A stretch of 64,000 nt of DNA from Otis tarda (lineage: Eukaryota > Chordata > Aves > Otidiformes > Otididae). The stretch covers positions 7,192,001-7,256,000 of the forward strand of contig CM048572.1 in the NCBI GenBank assembly GCA_026413225.1, read 5' to 3'. The position numbers were made by a program, and so were the translations under genes. The notes below the pieces were generated by a model, which worked only from the letters and a program-made list of their open reading frames with translations, did no database searches and was not told the DNA's origin. Shown here piece after piece: positions 37,477 through 51,400 of this stretch. Every line of letters begins with the position of its first letter. Position 1 is the first letter of the stretch.

Positions 37477-37906
37477 GTGGGGGTTTCCCATGGGAGAGGG
37501 TAATCCTTTTCTGGTATTCCTTTTCTGTTCGGAGATTCTGTTCAGGCACCCTTGGCATCCTTTTCTTCTCTCTTGCTTGCTGGCATCGTTCCCTCTACCT
37601 TGCTAGCTTGCTCTCCCTCCTTTGCTTGCTGCTCAGTGTTGTTCCTGTGATTGCTGCTCGGGACGGGCTGCGTCGGTCATTCGGACATCGGGTGGTGAGA
37701 AATTGTGTGTTGTTTATTTTGTATATTTTGTATATATTAATCTCCTTATATCCTGTTAGCTTTGTAGGTTTTTTTTAGTATTTTTAGTAAACTGTTTTTA
37801 TCTCAACCCACGAGTTTTCCTTTCTTCCCAATTTCTCTCCCCTGTCCCACTGGGTAGGGGGAGGGTGAATAAGAAACTGTGTGGTGATCCGGGCTAAACC
37901 ACCACA

Positions 37907-37911
37907 CTAAT
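37907..37911. repeat. right target-site duplication CTAAT of solo LTR 2
   Basis: Exact copy of 37206-37210 directly after the terminal CACA of the LTR. Confidence 0.93.
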
Positions 37912-40900
37912 ATATGAGCTTCTTATGAAAGAAGAAAAGATTAGTAGGACATTAAGAGAAAAGGAAAAATAGCACACCTAATTAGAAAAGAACACTCCTT
38001 TACTCCAGGAACAGGAATACAGGAGTTTAACAAACACTATAAACATAGAGCCAAGAGAACAACAGAGTCAGCACTTCCTTAACACAGTCCCTACTTCCAC
38101 AGATGCAGGTGTGTTATACCACCACAGCTCTGCAGAATTTAGTCTCAAGAGCTGGAGACATCTCTGTACACATTTCAGACCGTGCACTCTGTAACTCCAC
38201 TTGAGATTTTAAGTAATTACTTACTTATATACACAGAACCAAATACCTCCATTGCTCCATACAGCCTGAATTCAGTTTTTAATATTAGTTAAAATGAAAA
38301 TCTGATGTCTTCTCATTTATACAAAGAAGTCCTGCGGGAAACAAAATTCCTCACTGAATTCTATTGAGAATGTCTACACTTAGGCCTGATGTGAGCCTGT
38401 CCTTGACATCTGTGCTGTATTTCGATCTCAAAACCACCTTCCCTTAGAAACAATAAAGCTACCACTTATTTTTCACCTGTTAAAAGAGTATCCTTTTTTT
38501 CTATATTCTTATTTTATTTAAAATGCTTTGTGCTGGAATCTACATTGAAACTAACTGAAACTTCCATGCAGGACTGTGCTTTTTTTTGTCTCATTGCAAC
38601 ACTGAAGAAAGCTATTTATATGCATTGTATTTTGGCCATTTCACAAGATTTAGTTTAATTATACTACTAAAAAATTGTTTAGGTGCAACAAATACTACTC
38701 ATACTCAAGGACAGCTGTATTTTCTTAAAAAATATTTCTAAAAATATTTAGGTGGTGATGTTTTCAATTTATCTTTCTGCACACCAGTTTGTTTCCCCTT
38801 CCTTGTCCTTTCTGTGTTTTGTGACATGTGCCATCATTCAGAAAAGTTGATTTTTTTTATTTTGTCTTTGACTCCTGTATTATCAACTATAATCATGCAA
38901 AAAACTGTGACCTTGTATTAAAAATATAAAGAAAAACAACTCATGAATGAAAAACCATCCAGTTCTCATGTACCCAAGAAAGCAGACATTCAGATATATG
39001 TATGATGTACGAGTTTCTGAAAGTGACTGATGGTGTCTCTCACATGCTACCTACAGGCAAAGGAAAACATCCTTCTAAAAGCTTTCAGTCACTCTGATGG
39101 AGTGCAATTGTATACATTACCACTGTAGTTAGCATATGACTGCAAGGAATATTATATTTGCTACAAATCTTTCTGTTAAAAGTAAAAAATGCCAATTAGT
39201 TCTCGTCTAAAATGTCCCTCTCAGTTTTATAGAATCATAGAATAGTTTGGGGTATTTTGCAATCATACAATGTACAAACTGGGCAGAGTTGTGCAGAAAA
39301 AAACCCAAACATTAAACAGACTGAAAAAATAACAACAAAAGGCAGGCATCTAAAGAGCTGTCAAAAATTATAAGCCAAGTCTAGCCTCTATGTGTCTTAA
39401 ATACAGATTGACTAACTTAGACTATAAACAGAGAGCTATGCATAGATCACTAATGCCAATCCTTTCAAATAGTGTATATGAAGTTGCCAATATCCACAAG
39501 AAACACCTATTAGTAGAGAGCAATGTACTATGAGCACAGAAAGGCACAGTTAAACACATCTAAAGAAAAAAATCCCTGAACTCCTGTTATTTTAATCTGT
39601 TACTACATAAGTCAATCTATTAAAAAAAAATCTCTATATACACACACATATGTGCAACAGATATCTGACAAATAAGATTTATACCCATTCTAGATTTTCA
39701 ATACCACTTGCTTCTATCAATAGTTGTCTGCATGTACAAAACATGCACAAAACACACAACTCAAAATTTGAGAGATTAGGCTATAATAAAAGTCCATAGG
39801 TAAAAGAACCTAAACCTTCTGACAGTGAGTTAGTTATTAGAACATACTCGAAGGGTAACTTCAGAAATCTCAGCATCTTTCCACAACAAAAGAGTCAGTA
39901 AAGAATTTGGTTTCAATACGTGTTTTCCCAGAATATGATCTGCATTATTACTGCTAAATTGTTTCTATATAAAACACTTGTAGGTACAAGAAAATCAGAC
40001 ATTCATGAAGAGACTTTTGATAGGGTCAATAATATAATTAAGGAACACTGGCATTGTTAAATACAATTTTATACAAATACTAACTACAGACATCTATCAA
40101 TAGCATCACTTAAATCACGTTCTACAAGTATGCCAACAATACCTACTATTATCCTTTGGGACGAGCATCATCCACTTGAAATGTAACCAGTTTCTAGACA
40201 CACATTTGAAAAAACATTACCTCAATGGGATCATCATCTTCTAATCCTGCTCTTGTCCTACTCCTTCCAAGTGCCAAGATGTGATATTTTAAAAAAGCTA
40301 AACTCTATCACCCGGATAACACATGTTCAGCCAAAGCATGTCAATTTACGCAGACAGCATGCATCATTCTTTTTGGATTTCTAGAATTTATCAATTTACA
40401 TCTGCAGCATGAGGCTTGCCTCAAATTACTTCAGCACTACTGTCAAACTTACTTATTTTTAAAGCAATGTGCCATACATCTGACAAACTTTCTGCTGTCA
40501 TGAACTTCCAGAGCAGATGAGTCAGTTAGAAGAAGGTATATACTCCACAGTCATATCTTACTTAACAGTCTGTGGTTATTTCTTTTTAAGGTCATATACT
40601 ATTCTATTCTCAAGCTGGGGGAAAGCTCAGCTCCTTGTTCATATCTGCTTATAATTCAGACAACTCACTCTAGTTTTCCCTCTGAGGCATAAAATGTGCA
40701 CACATGTACATTTTCTCATGTTTTTCAGAAGAAATATCCTATGCCAATTTCTGCTACGTTCCTTTAATCTTACACGCTCACCCCTTCTTCTCTTCTCAAT
40801 CTCTTAATCACAAATGCATGGCTGACAGCCACCTTTCTTTCCATACTGCATCTGGGGATAGCCAACATGTCAGACCCACAAAATGAACTAACTCCTTTTT

Positions 40901-43029
40901 CTCTCTGACTACAAACAACCCCCCTTCTCTCAAGCTGACAAATTAGAATCTTTTCTTCACATGGTTACAGTCTCTGCAAACGGCTGACAACTCAGTGAGA
41001 GGCCAACTAAATAAATCATTCAAAATGAAAGAGCTGCTTAAGCTGTAAGTGACCTGAAACAGCTGGTAAATTTTTAAATACCCACACCCTCCCCTCAAAG
41101 CAACGAAGTATTCTGTATAAACAAACAGTGGCTCTCCAAAGCTGCTAGGCTATCAGAAAACAGGGTTAAGAAGGAAGCACGGGAACTGGGAATCAGCAGG
41201 GATAATAAATTTTTCTTGAAGGACTGCAACACTGCCATTAATTTCCTTGAAGTGTACAGAATGTAAGAACAGCCTCAATTAAAACTGATGCTTGCCTTTT
41301 GATCACACGCTCTGCATACTGATTTTTATATAAATGGATATTATGGAGTATGATATTTTTACTGGGAAAAATCCTTTTAAAGGAAAAAAAAGTTAAATTT
41401 GGGAAAAATTTCAGCATTCTTGTGTGAACATTAACAAACATCTACCATATTTTCCACAAGTTGTAACAGCAATCTTGGTTGTTTTTACAACTTAAGCAGA
41501 CATTGTCTTCCAAAATAGAAGGCCAATTAGAGGTACTTTTCTATAGGACACTGTCTGCTCTTTGTCCTTTATTTGTTATTGCAAAGTTTCAGTTTAAACT
41601 GGAATGTGCTTATATTATAAGCTCCAATGTAGAGCTCCCACAAGCTTGATGCTGACTTCTTTACATAGCTATTTCATCCTTTTGTGTTATTAAACACATT
41701 TTCATAAACACTTTGGGGACTACTTGGAATACAGTATTCTCTGCAACAAGCTGTCAGTGAAAGGTAGCTACTTCCAAAACTAATGGTAGTAGCAAGAAAC
41801 TGCAGGAGAGAAAACAGAGAAAAAGAATGACAGGGAAAAAAAAGGATTTTAGCTTCAAAGATCTTAATACCAGGCAGAACAGACAGGTTTTAGATTTCAT
41901 TTTCATTGTTACCATCAAAAAATTGCCTTTTTATTTAAATAAGAAGGAACAGATGTATAATCTAGGCCTATATATCCTAACCAGCGAGAATAATTTATAA
42001 AATACAATGCACAAACTTCCCCCACCACCACCTTCACTCCAATTATCACATCTCTTCTATAATGAGTAACTGAACAGAAGAGACATTATTCTGGTCTTCT
42101 TTAATCTCTTATTCTTGCCTACAATTTTCAGCTACTACTCCTTTTTTAGCCACCAGGATGAAATATGTTTGATGGCTAAACTAATTAAGTACAAAATGAA
42201 GTTCCAATAAGAGCAGGCTCTCACTGAACCCAGAAAAAGCTGAAGCAAGCAATGCTAGCGGAGGACAACAAGAGCTACCAAGCAAACAGCACATGAGTTC
42301 AAGCAAGGACAAAGTGGATAAAACAGTTAGCAGCCTTTGGGCAACCCAAGTCTAATCATTACCATTGACTCAGAATAGCCAAAATCACCTTAAGCATCTT
42401 TCTTCCAGTTAGAGGTGACAGAATGACTCAGTTTGATCCCCTCAATTACTAAGTAACTACCATCCAGCCACAACAAACCGAAGAGATCACAGTACCCCTG
42501 TTTTGCTTCTTATTCTGCATTTAGTTCAGCTTCCTCTCTCTATTCAGGTTGGGTAAAAACTTACAGAAACTGACTCTGTCCTACGTTAGGCTATTACACA
42601 GGCCACCTCTGCTAGAGAAGCAACATAATAACCTCATAAAAACAAATTAGCTGTAACAGCACACATCTCCACAGAAGCCACACTGGCACATGCTTTAGTG
42701 AGTGGATGATATTTGCAGTATATTCTAGACTTGTCACATGGAGAACTTCGTTATACAAGAAGCCAGGAAGTGCTCTAGATTCTCCCTAGTAGCTTCTCCA
42801 ACAGATGTAATGGAGGTGTCTCTCCTTCCCAGTCGAGTATCTCTGTTGCACTCTATCAGAGACATCAGGGATGCCTATCTTCTTAACAGAGGCTGACTGG
42901 AGCATATTAATAGGTCAGACATAATATTAGTTCAGCTGCACCCCACCCGGAAGGAGACAGTCTGTATTTAAGCTAGGAGACAGGAGCAATAAATTACAAT
43001 TTAATTTTGAAGTCATCTCTGGCTTGGAA
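37912..43029. other. AT-rich non-coding DNA
   Basis: Apart from a tiny CR1 end at 39230-39252 there is no recognisable element. No open frame is protein-like. Probably intronic or intergenic. Confidence 0.65.
39230..39252 (-). mobile_element. tiny CR1 3' end, minus strand
   Basis: TAGAATCATAGAATAGTTTGG is the reverse complement of the last bases of CR1 (CCAAACTATTCTATGATTCTA). Only about 23 bp remains, so it is an extreme truncation or an eroded copy. At this length a chance match cannot be fully excluded, but the octamer repeat is specific. Confidence 0.55.
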
Positions 43030-43086
43030 GGAATTCAGCTAAATGACCTCCAGAGGCCTCTTCTAGCCTGAGTTATTCCGTGACAG
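43030..43086 (+). mobile_element. CR1 3' remnant
   Basis: AGCTAAATGACCTCCAGAGG followed by CCTCTTCTAGCCTGAGTTATTCCGTGA matches the 3' end of CR1 copies that carry a GACCTCCAGAGG block. It is strongly 5'-truncated and moderately diverged. The start is uncertain by a few tens of bases. Confidence 0.75.
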
Positions 43087-44636
43087 AGAAGTACAGCTGA
43101 AAAGTACCAAGTAAGATTTCAGTTCACCACAAAAATCACAGAAAGTTTTGTCCTTGTGATGGTTCGTACGTGCAGCACAGCACAACAAGCATTAAGTATT
43201 TTGTGCATGCAAAGCAACACAAAGCAGGATCTAATGCATTTTATTTCTAAACAAAACTTTAATTGTCACTGATTTTCAAACAATTTCTACATAACAATAA
43301 TGCTCAGAAGGAATTCTGAGGAGATTTGGTGTCAAAGGAGAAGGCTTCTCCCATCTCTTACATTTTTACACAGTTAATCAAACACACCTTAAATTTGAAG
43401 CATAGTTCATTCAGACTCTCATAATTCAGAGTTCTGGCAGACATGTCACTGCAGCTTCCTTTACTATAAGGTGGCATCACAAATTTACAGACAGAATTTG
43501 CTTCAGGCTTTTACTAAGCGATAAGTACTGTTCCTCTTAAGATTCTGGTTGAAAATAGAAATGAGCATTTTATAGTTTCTTACAAAAGAGGAAACTCTGT
43601 ATTTCCATACAGAAATTCAGAGTATAGCACAAGCAAAAACTGGAAACGAAACTATCACAGACTGGTTAGATGAAACCAATTAAAATAAATCTGTAGTTGA
43701 AAAAGATATGTTAAAATTTGAACATTCTTGCTTTTTAGTTGAAGGCTACATTGGGAACACAAAACTGAATCACAGCTATTACTGAAGACTAACAGCTTTC
43801 TAGCCATACTTCAAGCAAGCACAACACCTGAACTTCATTATCAGCAGACTCACATGTGAACCAATAATTGTCACAAATGCAGTCACAATTACAGCAACTT
43901 TTAAGACATAACTTCAGATCAAGCGATCAAAATGTCTACTGCATTTCAAGATGTAAAGAGGGTAACATCATCTGCAGAATATATAGATGAAATTAGCATT
44001 CATCTCTGCATAAAAATGTTGGTGCTTGGTTCATTTAAAATAACAGATTTTAGAAGAATTGTCTTAAAAGCATATTTGTATTTTGGACACTTTCAGCTGC
44101 AGCACTAACATATGTACAGTGTGCACGTGCAATATTTTTTTTTAAAAAGAGGAGGTTTAAGAGTCACATGATACAAAATGATAAATAAATAAAAATCAAT
44201 ACAACTCATTTTGGGCAACTCATGTATGATGAATAAACTAATTCAATCACAACTGCATTCTCTCCTAGGCATTTGCCTGGCAATATGTAATACACAAAGT
44301 AACGTGGACATTTTTACTTATTTTATAACAAGTTTTTATTCCTTGCTGTCATCTCTGTTGATCAGTTTAATCTTTGTTTTGAACCAAATATATGTAGGTA
44401 GAGCCTATACTAGCAGACAAACAGTTGAAGCATATTTTAAATTTACCAGGAAAGTATCTTAGATTTCATATTTCTAATGAACATGAATGCCTGAAGAAAA
44501 CACAGTCAGGCAATCTTTACACAATTAAGGTGTTTTCATTCAAAGTGATCTACCCAGCAATAAACAAGTAATGAAAACCACACATTTGGTATTATATATA
44601 TCAAGGGGAACAGTTAGTATTAAAATAATACTAATA

Positions 44637-44690
44637 ATAAAAAAAACCAAACACCAAACCAAAACCACACAACCCCCCACACACTTATTG
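44637..44690. repeat. A/C-rich low-complexity tract
   Basis: A run of AAT/AAA units passes into ACCAAACACC-like sequence and ends CCCCCCACACAC. Low-complexity DNA. Confidence 0.7.
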
Positions 44691-47600
44691 CTAATATGCG
44701 CAAAGGAATATAAACAGCAAGAACTATATTGTCTAAAAGTCTAGTCCTCTAATTATTTCCTCATTCTTAGACTTTTCATCACTTTCTAACATCCAATGCT
44801 CAGACTAGACAAATTAAAAAAAAAAGTACTCCCTCTATTTAAAATCCTAATAAATAAATCAAGGCAGACAGAAGGACTTGTTTCATAGACAAGTCATTTG
44901 TGCCTAGCCATTAAAAGCGTATCTACTCCAACATTCAGTTCCCTACAAGATCCTTCCTCATCTAACATCTGCTAACAGAAGTAACATAAAAATTTATCAG
45001 CCATGCATCACATCAGAAAAGAGATCACAGTCCTGTAACACACAGAAGTGAGAGTTAAAGTCAATTTTTCAGTTGATTTAGAGAGAAAATTTTCCTAAAA
45101 ATAAATGTGCAGCACAAAAGTGAAAACTAAAAAGGCCAAAGCTGAAGAAAGCAGCCCATAAACACAGATTTAGGACTAAATTAAACATTGTTCAGAAATA
45201 GTAAATACAGATAGTCCAGATTATTCAATTCCATTATGCCATTTTTTTCAACTGCTCAACCTGAATCTTGTAGGATTATGAGCCAGTCTGACATCTATAA
45301 CCTCACCAGTCTCTCCAAGTAGCTATACAGTACTAGAAAATTAAGTACTGTTTACTTCTCACGTCTACACCTCCAGCCCAACTAGCAGGAGCTAAGAGGC
45401 AGAGTCAAACCCAGTAAAAGGCTACAGCACCAGTCTACTGGGCAACTAACCCATAAAGATTGTTAAATATGAACTTCTGCACGCTCATATTTGCTCACTT
45501 TGTACAAAGTGAAGCAAGAAGCCAGAACAGGATATTTCACTGACTGAAGTCAAAGTCAACTGGATGTTTGACAGTTAGAAAATCTTGTTGCCTTACAAAG
45601 CATATATTGCTATGTTTCTAGGATGAAAGAATGAAAATTATTACTTCTGTTCACTAAAAACCAACACATACCCAGTTTCCCAGGAACAATTGTTCCCTTT
45701 CTCCCAACTACTTTTAACTGAAGATTTATACTTCATAATCAAGAAAATACTTTTGTTTATTTTTTTTTCAAAGATATAAACTTTGTAAAATCTATAGATA
45801 TGCAACAAACCTAATTTTTACTGCAATGGATAAACACTGGGGCACTGCCAAACATAGCTGCAAAGTGTGTAAACAGGAACATTTTTGGACTGACAATGTT
45901 CTTTGCCACCCAAACAGTGCACATAAGGCTTCACACAGCATCATTTTCAGGGCTTCCCAGGAAGCATACTTCCTATCCCATCATATTGTATCTTATGGAT
46001 TTCATGTCACATTAACTCCAAAATCAATCGTATCAAAATAAAACCAAGACCTCCTAGGCAGGGGAACGGAAGGACAACAACAGTTGTCGGGTAAAAAAGG
46101 GTGTGAGGTGTTAAATATACCGCTTAACACCCAATTAATGTGACACATGTTTAACACCACGAAGAAAGTTTTCAGTTTCAGTTCTACAGTTCTCCCTCAT
46201 ACCAGGTAAATGGTGTGCTCCCGCCCCCTCCCCTGTATGGCTGCTAGCTACACTAGAACAGCCCTGACAGCTTTCTGGGTTAGGGGCAGGTGCTGTATCC
46301 TACCACTGAGCCTTTACAAACAAACAGATGCAGAAGGCTCATATGACAAAGACCATTTTTTTTATATACAATGTTTTATATAAAAGTTTTCACAAACTGC
46401 TTTACTCATTTCACATGCTCTTCCTGTTGCATATAAAATCATGTTGCAAAATCAAGTTTTACTTTCCAAATAAAGATAAAGTAGCTTATTAACATCTGCT
46501 TTAAGTGTTATTCCCTTTCATGACTGCCACAGTAAATAGAATTTGCACTGCTAGAATAATATGTTTTGGACCTCACTATCTCAACATACTCTAAATTGTC
46601 ATAGATGCTACAATTATAAAATAAAACGTCTACAATATTTTCTACAACAGCATTATGTACTATTTCTTTATCAAAAAGCAACAATTCCAAAAAACATTCC
46701 AAAGCTAAAAGAAGGTGTTATTAAAACAAGATTTATATGGCATAAACTGTTCATGGTTCCATCCCTAGAGTGTGAAATTACTGACTGAGGAAAGATTTCA
46801 CAGGAACTTAATCTGAGTGCAGTGCTATTGCAAAGGATTTGCAATTTCGGTCTCTCTGCAAAATGCTATGTATCTGCAAGCTGCTGTAGTTATTAATGCA
46901 AAGCAACAGATAATCAGCAGCATCTAAAGCTTTTTTACATTTATATTGGACGTGGAGCTCTTTTCTCTCTATCGGTGTGTATCTAATACCTTAGGCATGG
47001 CAAGGTCACATCTGAAGTAAGCACTGGGGAAGTTACTAATTCCACAAGTCTAAAAACATTTCTGATTCCATGTTTTAATAGAATTCTATAAGTGTCTGTG
47101 TTGTTATTGCAGCCAGCATCAGAAAAAGATGCAGAATAAAGAGTTAAAACTTAAAATTCAACGTGCAAGTGAACGATCAGCATTTGCATTTTAATTGTTT
47201 ACAGGCTTTGTACACTCATTTAGTAACACTTCACAGTAAATTCAAAACAGTGAATTCCAAGTTTCTGTAACACACATATTATCATATTGAAACATATGGA
47301 TCTCTTGGACAAATGATGACAGCTAAAGCAAGACTGAAAGACTGACAAGGCTATTCCCTCCACTAAGCATGTCTTGGTTAAATGCCAGGCTCACAGGCAC
47401 ACATTCACTTGTGGCTCAGTCAAGCATCCCGACTCAGTGGCTACAGAGCTGAAAGCAAAGGCTTCCCAGACCTCACTTTTATAGTACACCACAGTCTCTC
47501 CTTTCCTGTACTGCTCAGAGAATTCACCACATCTGCATCTGAAACACAGCATCTGAGAACAGAAGAAGCCACAACACCGTGTAGCAGCAAGGGAGCAGTG

Positions 47601-47735
47601 CACCTCTTGCATCTACTAGGCATCCCTTCAGAAGGCCACAGTTCAATAGCAGAGTCTTTCAGCACAGCTCCTGTGTGGCTCGATGCATGGCACAGTCACC
47701 CTTATCAGGTGACTCAAGCCTTGTTACTTGAATTT

Positions 47736-47762
47736 AAAAAAAAAAAAAAAAAGAAAAAAAAA
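47736..47762. repeat. A-run with one G
   Basis: Seventeen A, one G and nine A, followed by GGGGAGGGG. An open frame of 144 codons (47382-47816) runs through it as polylysine and is considered spurious. Confidence 0.85.
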
Positions 47763-48330
47763 GGGGAGGGGATACCAAGTTTTTACATATATATTCAAGG
47801 GTTTAAACTGATTTAACAAAATTTGACATAGACATGCTTTATGGTTTCTATAAACATACTGAGTAAAGTATTGCTTTTGCATCACTGTGATTTAGGAAGG
47901 CATTGTAGTTTGAGGTAAGTTTCCTTCATCAGTCTTATCTTGAGCAGCTGCACTACCTGGAGAGGGCGTAATCTCCTGTTAAATTCTGCCTTTAAGAATT
48001 TAACCTTATTCCTTATATTCCTTGAAGAAAAGTGGCTTAACTAAAGTTACTTTAATTCTGCACTCTGTATTGAGAACTATTTAGCAAATGAACTGTTGTC
48101 CTGCTCACGATAATTAGGGAGCATCAAGAAAAGAAAAAAAGGCAGACAGTAATTAAGAACTTGGTATTTTGTTTCACAGTTTTTAGGTATTTTATTTAAA
48201 AAGAAAAGAAAAATGTAACAGGATAGATTTCAATACACCAAATATGTATCTGTGTGTATAAATCTTGGAGGTATTAACAGAATCAGTATCCACAAACAGC
48301 CAGCACTAACATCCTGTATTCCTTACCTCT

Positions 48331-48402
48331 GTTTTTTGTTTGTTTGTTTTTGTTTGGTTGGTTGGGTTTTTGTTTGTTTGTTTGGTTGGTTGGTTTTTTT
48401 TG
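48331..48402. repeat. TTTG/TTGG microsatellite
   Basis: Alternating blocks of GTTT and GGTT units over about 70 bp. It is an unstable simple repeat; the glycine-, valine- and tryptophan-rich open frame across it is an artefact. Confidence 0.9.
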
Positions 48403-51400
48403 CACACATTTGTCTTCAACAGAAAAACAGTATGTTATTTTAGGATTAAGTTTTTTTTATTACAGTGTTTACACTTCAAAAAGAACAATTTTCAAGCAAA
48501 TATGTTACATTAGCTTCTTCAAACCATACCTATACTACATAATACTTAAAGTATTTTCAGTCCTTTGAGACAAACAGATATAGTATCTACACTTTCCTTA
48601 AGTGTCCGCGCTGTAAGCATCATCGATTAAGTTTCCTGTAGGTATCAATGTAAAAGCGCTCTGAAGATGAAAAATCAAACACAAGAGTAGAAGCTCTGAA
48701 AAGTTCTGTTAAGTATTTGAAATAAAGAAACATTAGGTAATTTATTTTCTGTAAACAAAAGCAGTACAGAGAGATTTATTATGATATCCATCAAGTATTA
48801 TATGAAACCCCTTGTGATCATTCAAAATACTTAAAAAGAAATCTTTTCCCTCTTCGCAAACAGACATGCAACAGAAGTCATACTCCGTGAACAGCATTTC
48901 TGAAATTTCTTTCAGAAATTCTGTTTCAGAACTGTTTTAGGTTTTCCTTCATCTTTCTTACACTTTTAAACCTTCATCTTCACAAGTTAATCACACTTCT
49001 CTGCATTGCATTGTAAGGTGTTCAGAAACGACTTGTGATAGATGAATATATTATGTCAGATTGCACCTTTAACAAGATGCAAAACTATTTTTGATCACAA
49101 AACTTCATCTGAACACATACCATATGAGAACATTGTCCCGAGCACAGTATAATATACTCAATACATTTTTCTTATCTGATCTTGAAGGAACTCGGGTTAG
49201 GCCTTCAATCTGAAGAAGTTCTCCTTATATTGGCTCAAAAGCACCGAGTGCAGTTTTGTACAAATTAATAGAAACCTCACATACATCTACACAGGAATAA
49301 CTTCTCACTGACTTCTTTTTAAACACAAGAGAAGACAATAAAGAGGTATCATTGAGCTTAGGATTTAAAATATCTGAAAAGTCTATTCCCTCCCTTACAA
49401 AATGTGCAGTGTGATTACTCTCAACCACTAACGAACAGAAGCAATTCCCTTATAAATTTATGAATAAGGGAATTACACTCTGTGTAATTTCAATCTTCTC
49501 AGTCACAGTTGCTTTTTTTCCCCTCTAACGGCAGGAATACTCAGAGGTGAAACAGGGAAAGGACCCATGGAGACCACCAACAAGTCTGAAATCCTGTTAA
49601 ACCGCTAACAATACCAAAACTAACAGACCCTGACAGAATAAGCTCATAAACAGCAAAGACTAGGGACTAAGCTGTGGGGCACTGTAGCTCCCTTTGTACG
49701 TAGAATTCCCTGTACTCTCTGATGACTGACAGAAAATGACTTGTCATTTTCAAGATGCTCCAGTCAGTAAAGAGGGAGGGATTTATTGTCTCGCAACTTG
49801 AAAATTAAGTCAAAAGGAATTTTAAGAAAAACAAAACAACACAGAGGTTGATATTTTGCTTCTTACTCTCTCACAAACAACCCAAAACCTCAGGAGAATA
49901 CAGGATACTTTAAGTATTTAATTTCAGGCACAAAGCCACATTGTAACAATATAACAAACCACAACTGCATTGTTATTTCTATAGTCACTTAATTTTTCCC
50001 CCTCCTTAAAATAAGGAGGAGAAGGCTTGCAGTGCCCAGTAGGATACAATGTGGTGTACCCCTTGTCGACAGGCTCTTAAAAGAGAGGAAGAAATTGGTG
50101 TAACCAGCAGGTAGAACATATGCAAAGTCCTATTTGGATGGCAGTGGTTTCACAGCAAGTGATAAAGCTTGCAAAGTCGTCTCTGGAATGTTTTTTCCAC
50201 AGGTAACAAGGACATGAGGATGATAAAAAAAAATGCCAGTTCTTATCTCAGCTGGTGGAGGTACCTGATCTCTAGCAGAATTACAGAATATACCTAAGGC
50301 ACACACACAGCACAGATTGCTTATTTTGTGTGGTCCTCTAAGCCACCTGACTGAACAGAGCAAGTTCCCAAGAATCTGTTAATGGAAAATTCTTCTCTCC
50401 CTCTCAGCACTGCATATTTTTTAATGTATCATCATCAAGCACCTTTGGTCGTAAAAAGTCCCAAAATAAAACTAACAAGTGTCTGCACAAGTGCCCTACA
50501 GTTCAGCAAAACGGCACAAGCTTCCCCACTCCCCCTCCAAACCCATCTGTTTACATGACCAACACAGGCATCAGGATTGCTGTAGAACTGTTTCCATCTG
50601 CTCTTTGCAGAGCAGCTACACTACAGCATAAGGCTGAGCACTCAGTAAGCTGTTTCTACCTGTTCATGTTGCTGCAATGGGCAAAACGAAAATTAAGGAA
50701 GGATTTCATCTCTGAAAGAAATTTGTGGAAAAATTCTAAGGAATAGTGCAGAAAGGATTGACTCTAGGACAGCTGTTTCTCAAGGCCTTAATCTGTAAGC
50801 ACTAGATGTTATCCACGTCAGAAAAGGTTTAGGTTCATTTGGACTTGGCATTACGTAATGCTTCTGTGACACAGACAGCAAGGACTGTTACTATGAAGCA
50901 GTGTAGATAATCATTCTGCCTTGCTCTGCAAGTTGTATCAGTACAACTTCATTTCCTGAAAAAAACCACATACTTCATAGTATACATACTTCGTAATAGC
51001 CCACCCAGTTGCTAGAGAATTCTATTTGCATCAAAAAAGTGGTATTCAGATCTGCTCTTAGACAAGATCTTCATTATTATTATTTTATAGTTATATTCAG
51101 ATTTATTTGCATAACGTAGCTACGCAATAATAAAATTGCATTAGTTGCAAACTTCTGTTCCTGTGTCTGTACCGGTTCTAGTTTAAATTAAAGTATGCAG
51201 AAGAGGGGAGACTCTGGGAAGCTGCCAACAATAATGTCCTCCTGCACGTTAAGCAAATTGTTTGTTTCCTCCACAGGAGACAAATCAATACTCAAGAAAC
51301 AAAAACAAAACCAAGAAAACCTAAAGGCTTAGTCATGTAAATCAGGGTGGAGGAAAAATGAAAGAAAACTCCTCATTGGCATTCTACAACTTCTGCAGAC

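Larger units (their letters stand above)
37211..37906 (+). mobile_element. solo LTR 2, avian ERVL-type endogenous retrovirus, 696 bp
   Basis: The element starts TGTCCTGGTTTCAGC and ends AAACCACCACA, with TG...CA termini and a perfect 5-bp flanking duplication. A TATATAA box lies at 37470-37476 and a variant AGTAAA polyadenylation signal at 37786-37791, both on the + strand. Downstream of the TATA box it is rich in pyrimidines and TTGCTTGCT-like units. No internal retroviral genes flank it, so it is a solo LTR. Its start resembles that of solo LTR 1, but the bodies differ, so the two belong to different LTR families, probably both ERVL-like. The borders are directly visible; the class is inferred from duplication length and termini. 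Confidence 0.9.

Noticed and set aside
47382-47816. 144-codon open frame on the + strand
   Set aside because: It runs through an A-run as polylysine, has no recognisable domain and no splice or promoter context.
47886-47922. Acceptor and donor pair (GATTTAG ... GAG/GTAAGTTT) around a 19-nt stretch on the + strand
   Set aside because: Two of three frames are closed within 19 bases and there is nothing to link it to a gene.
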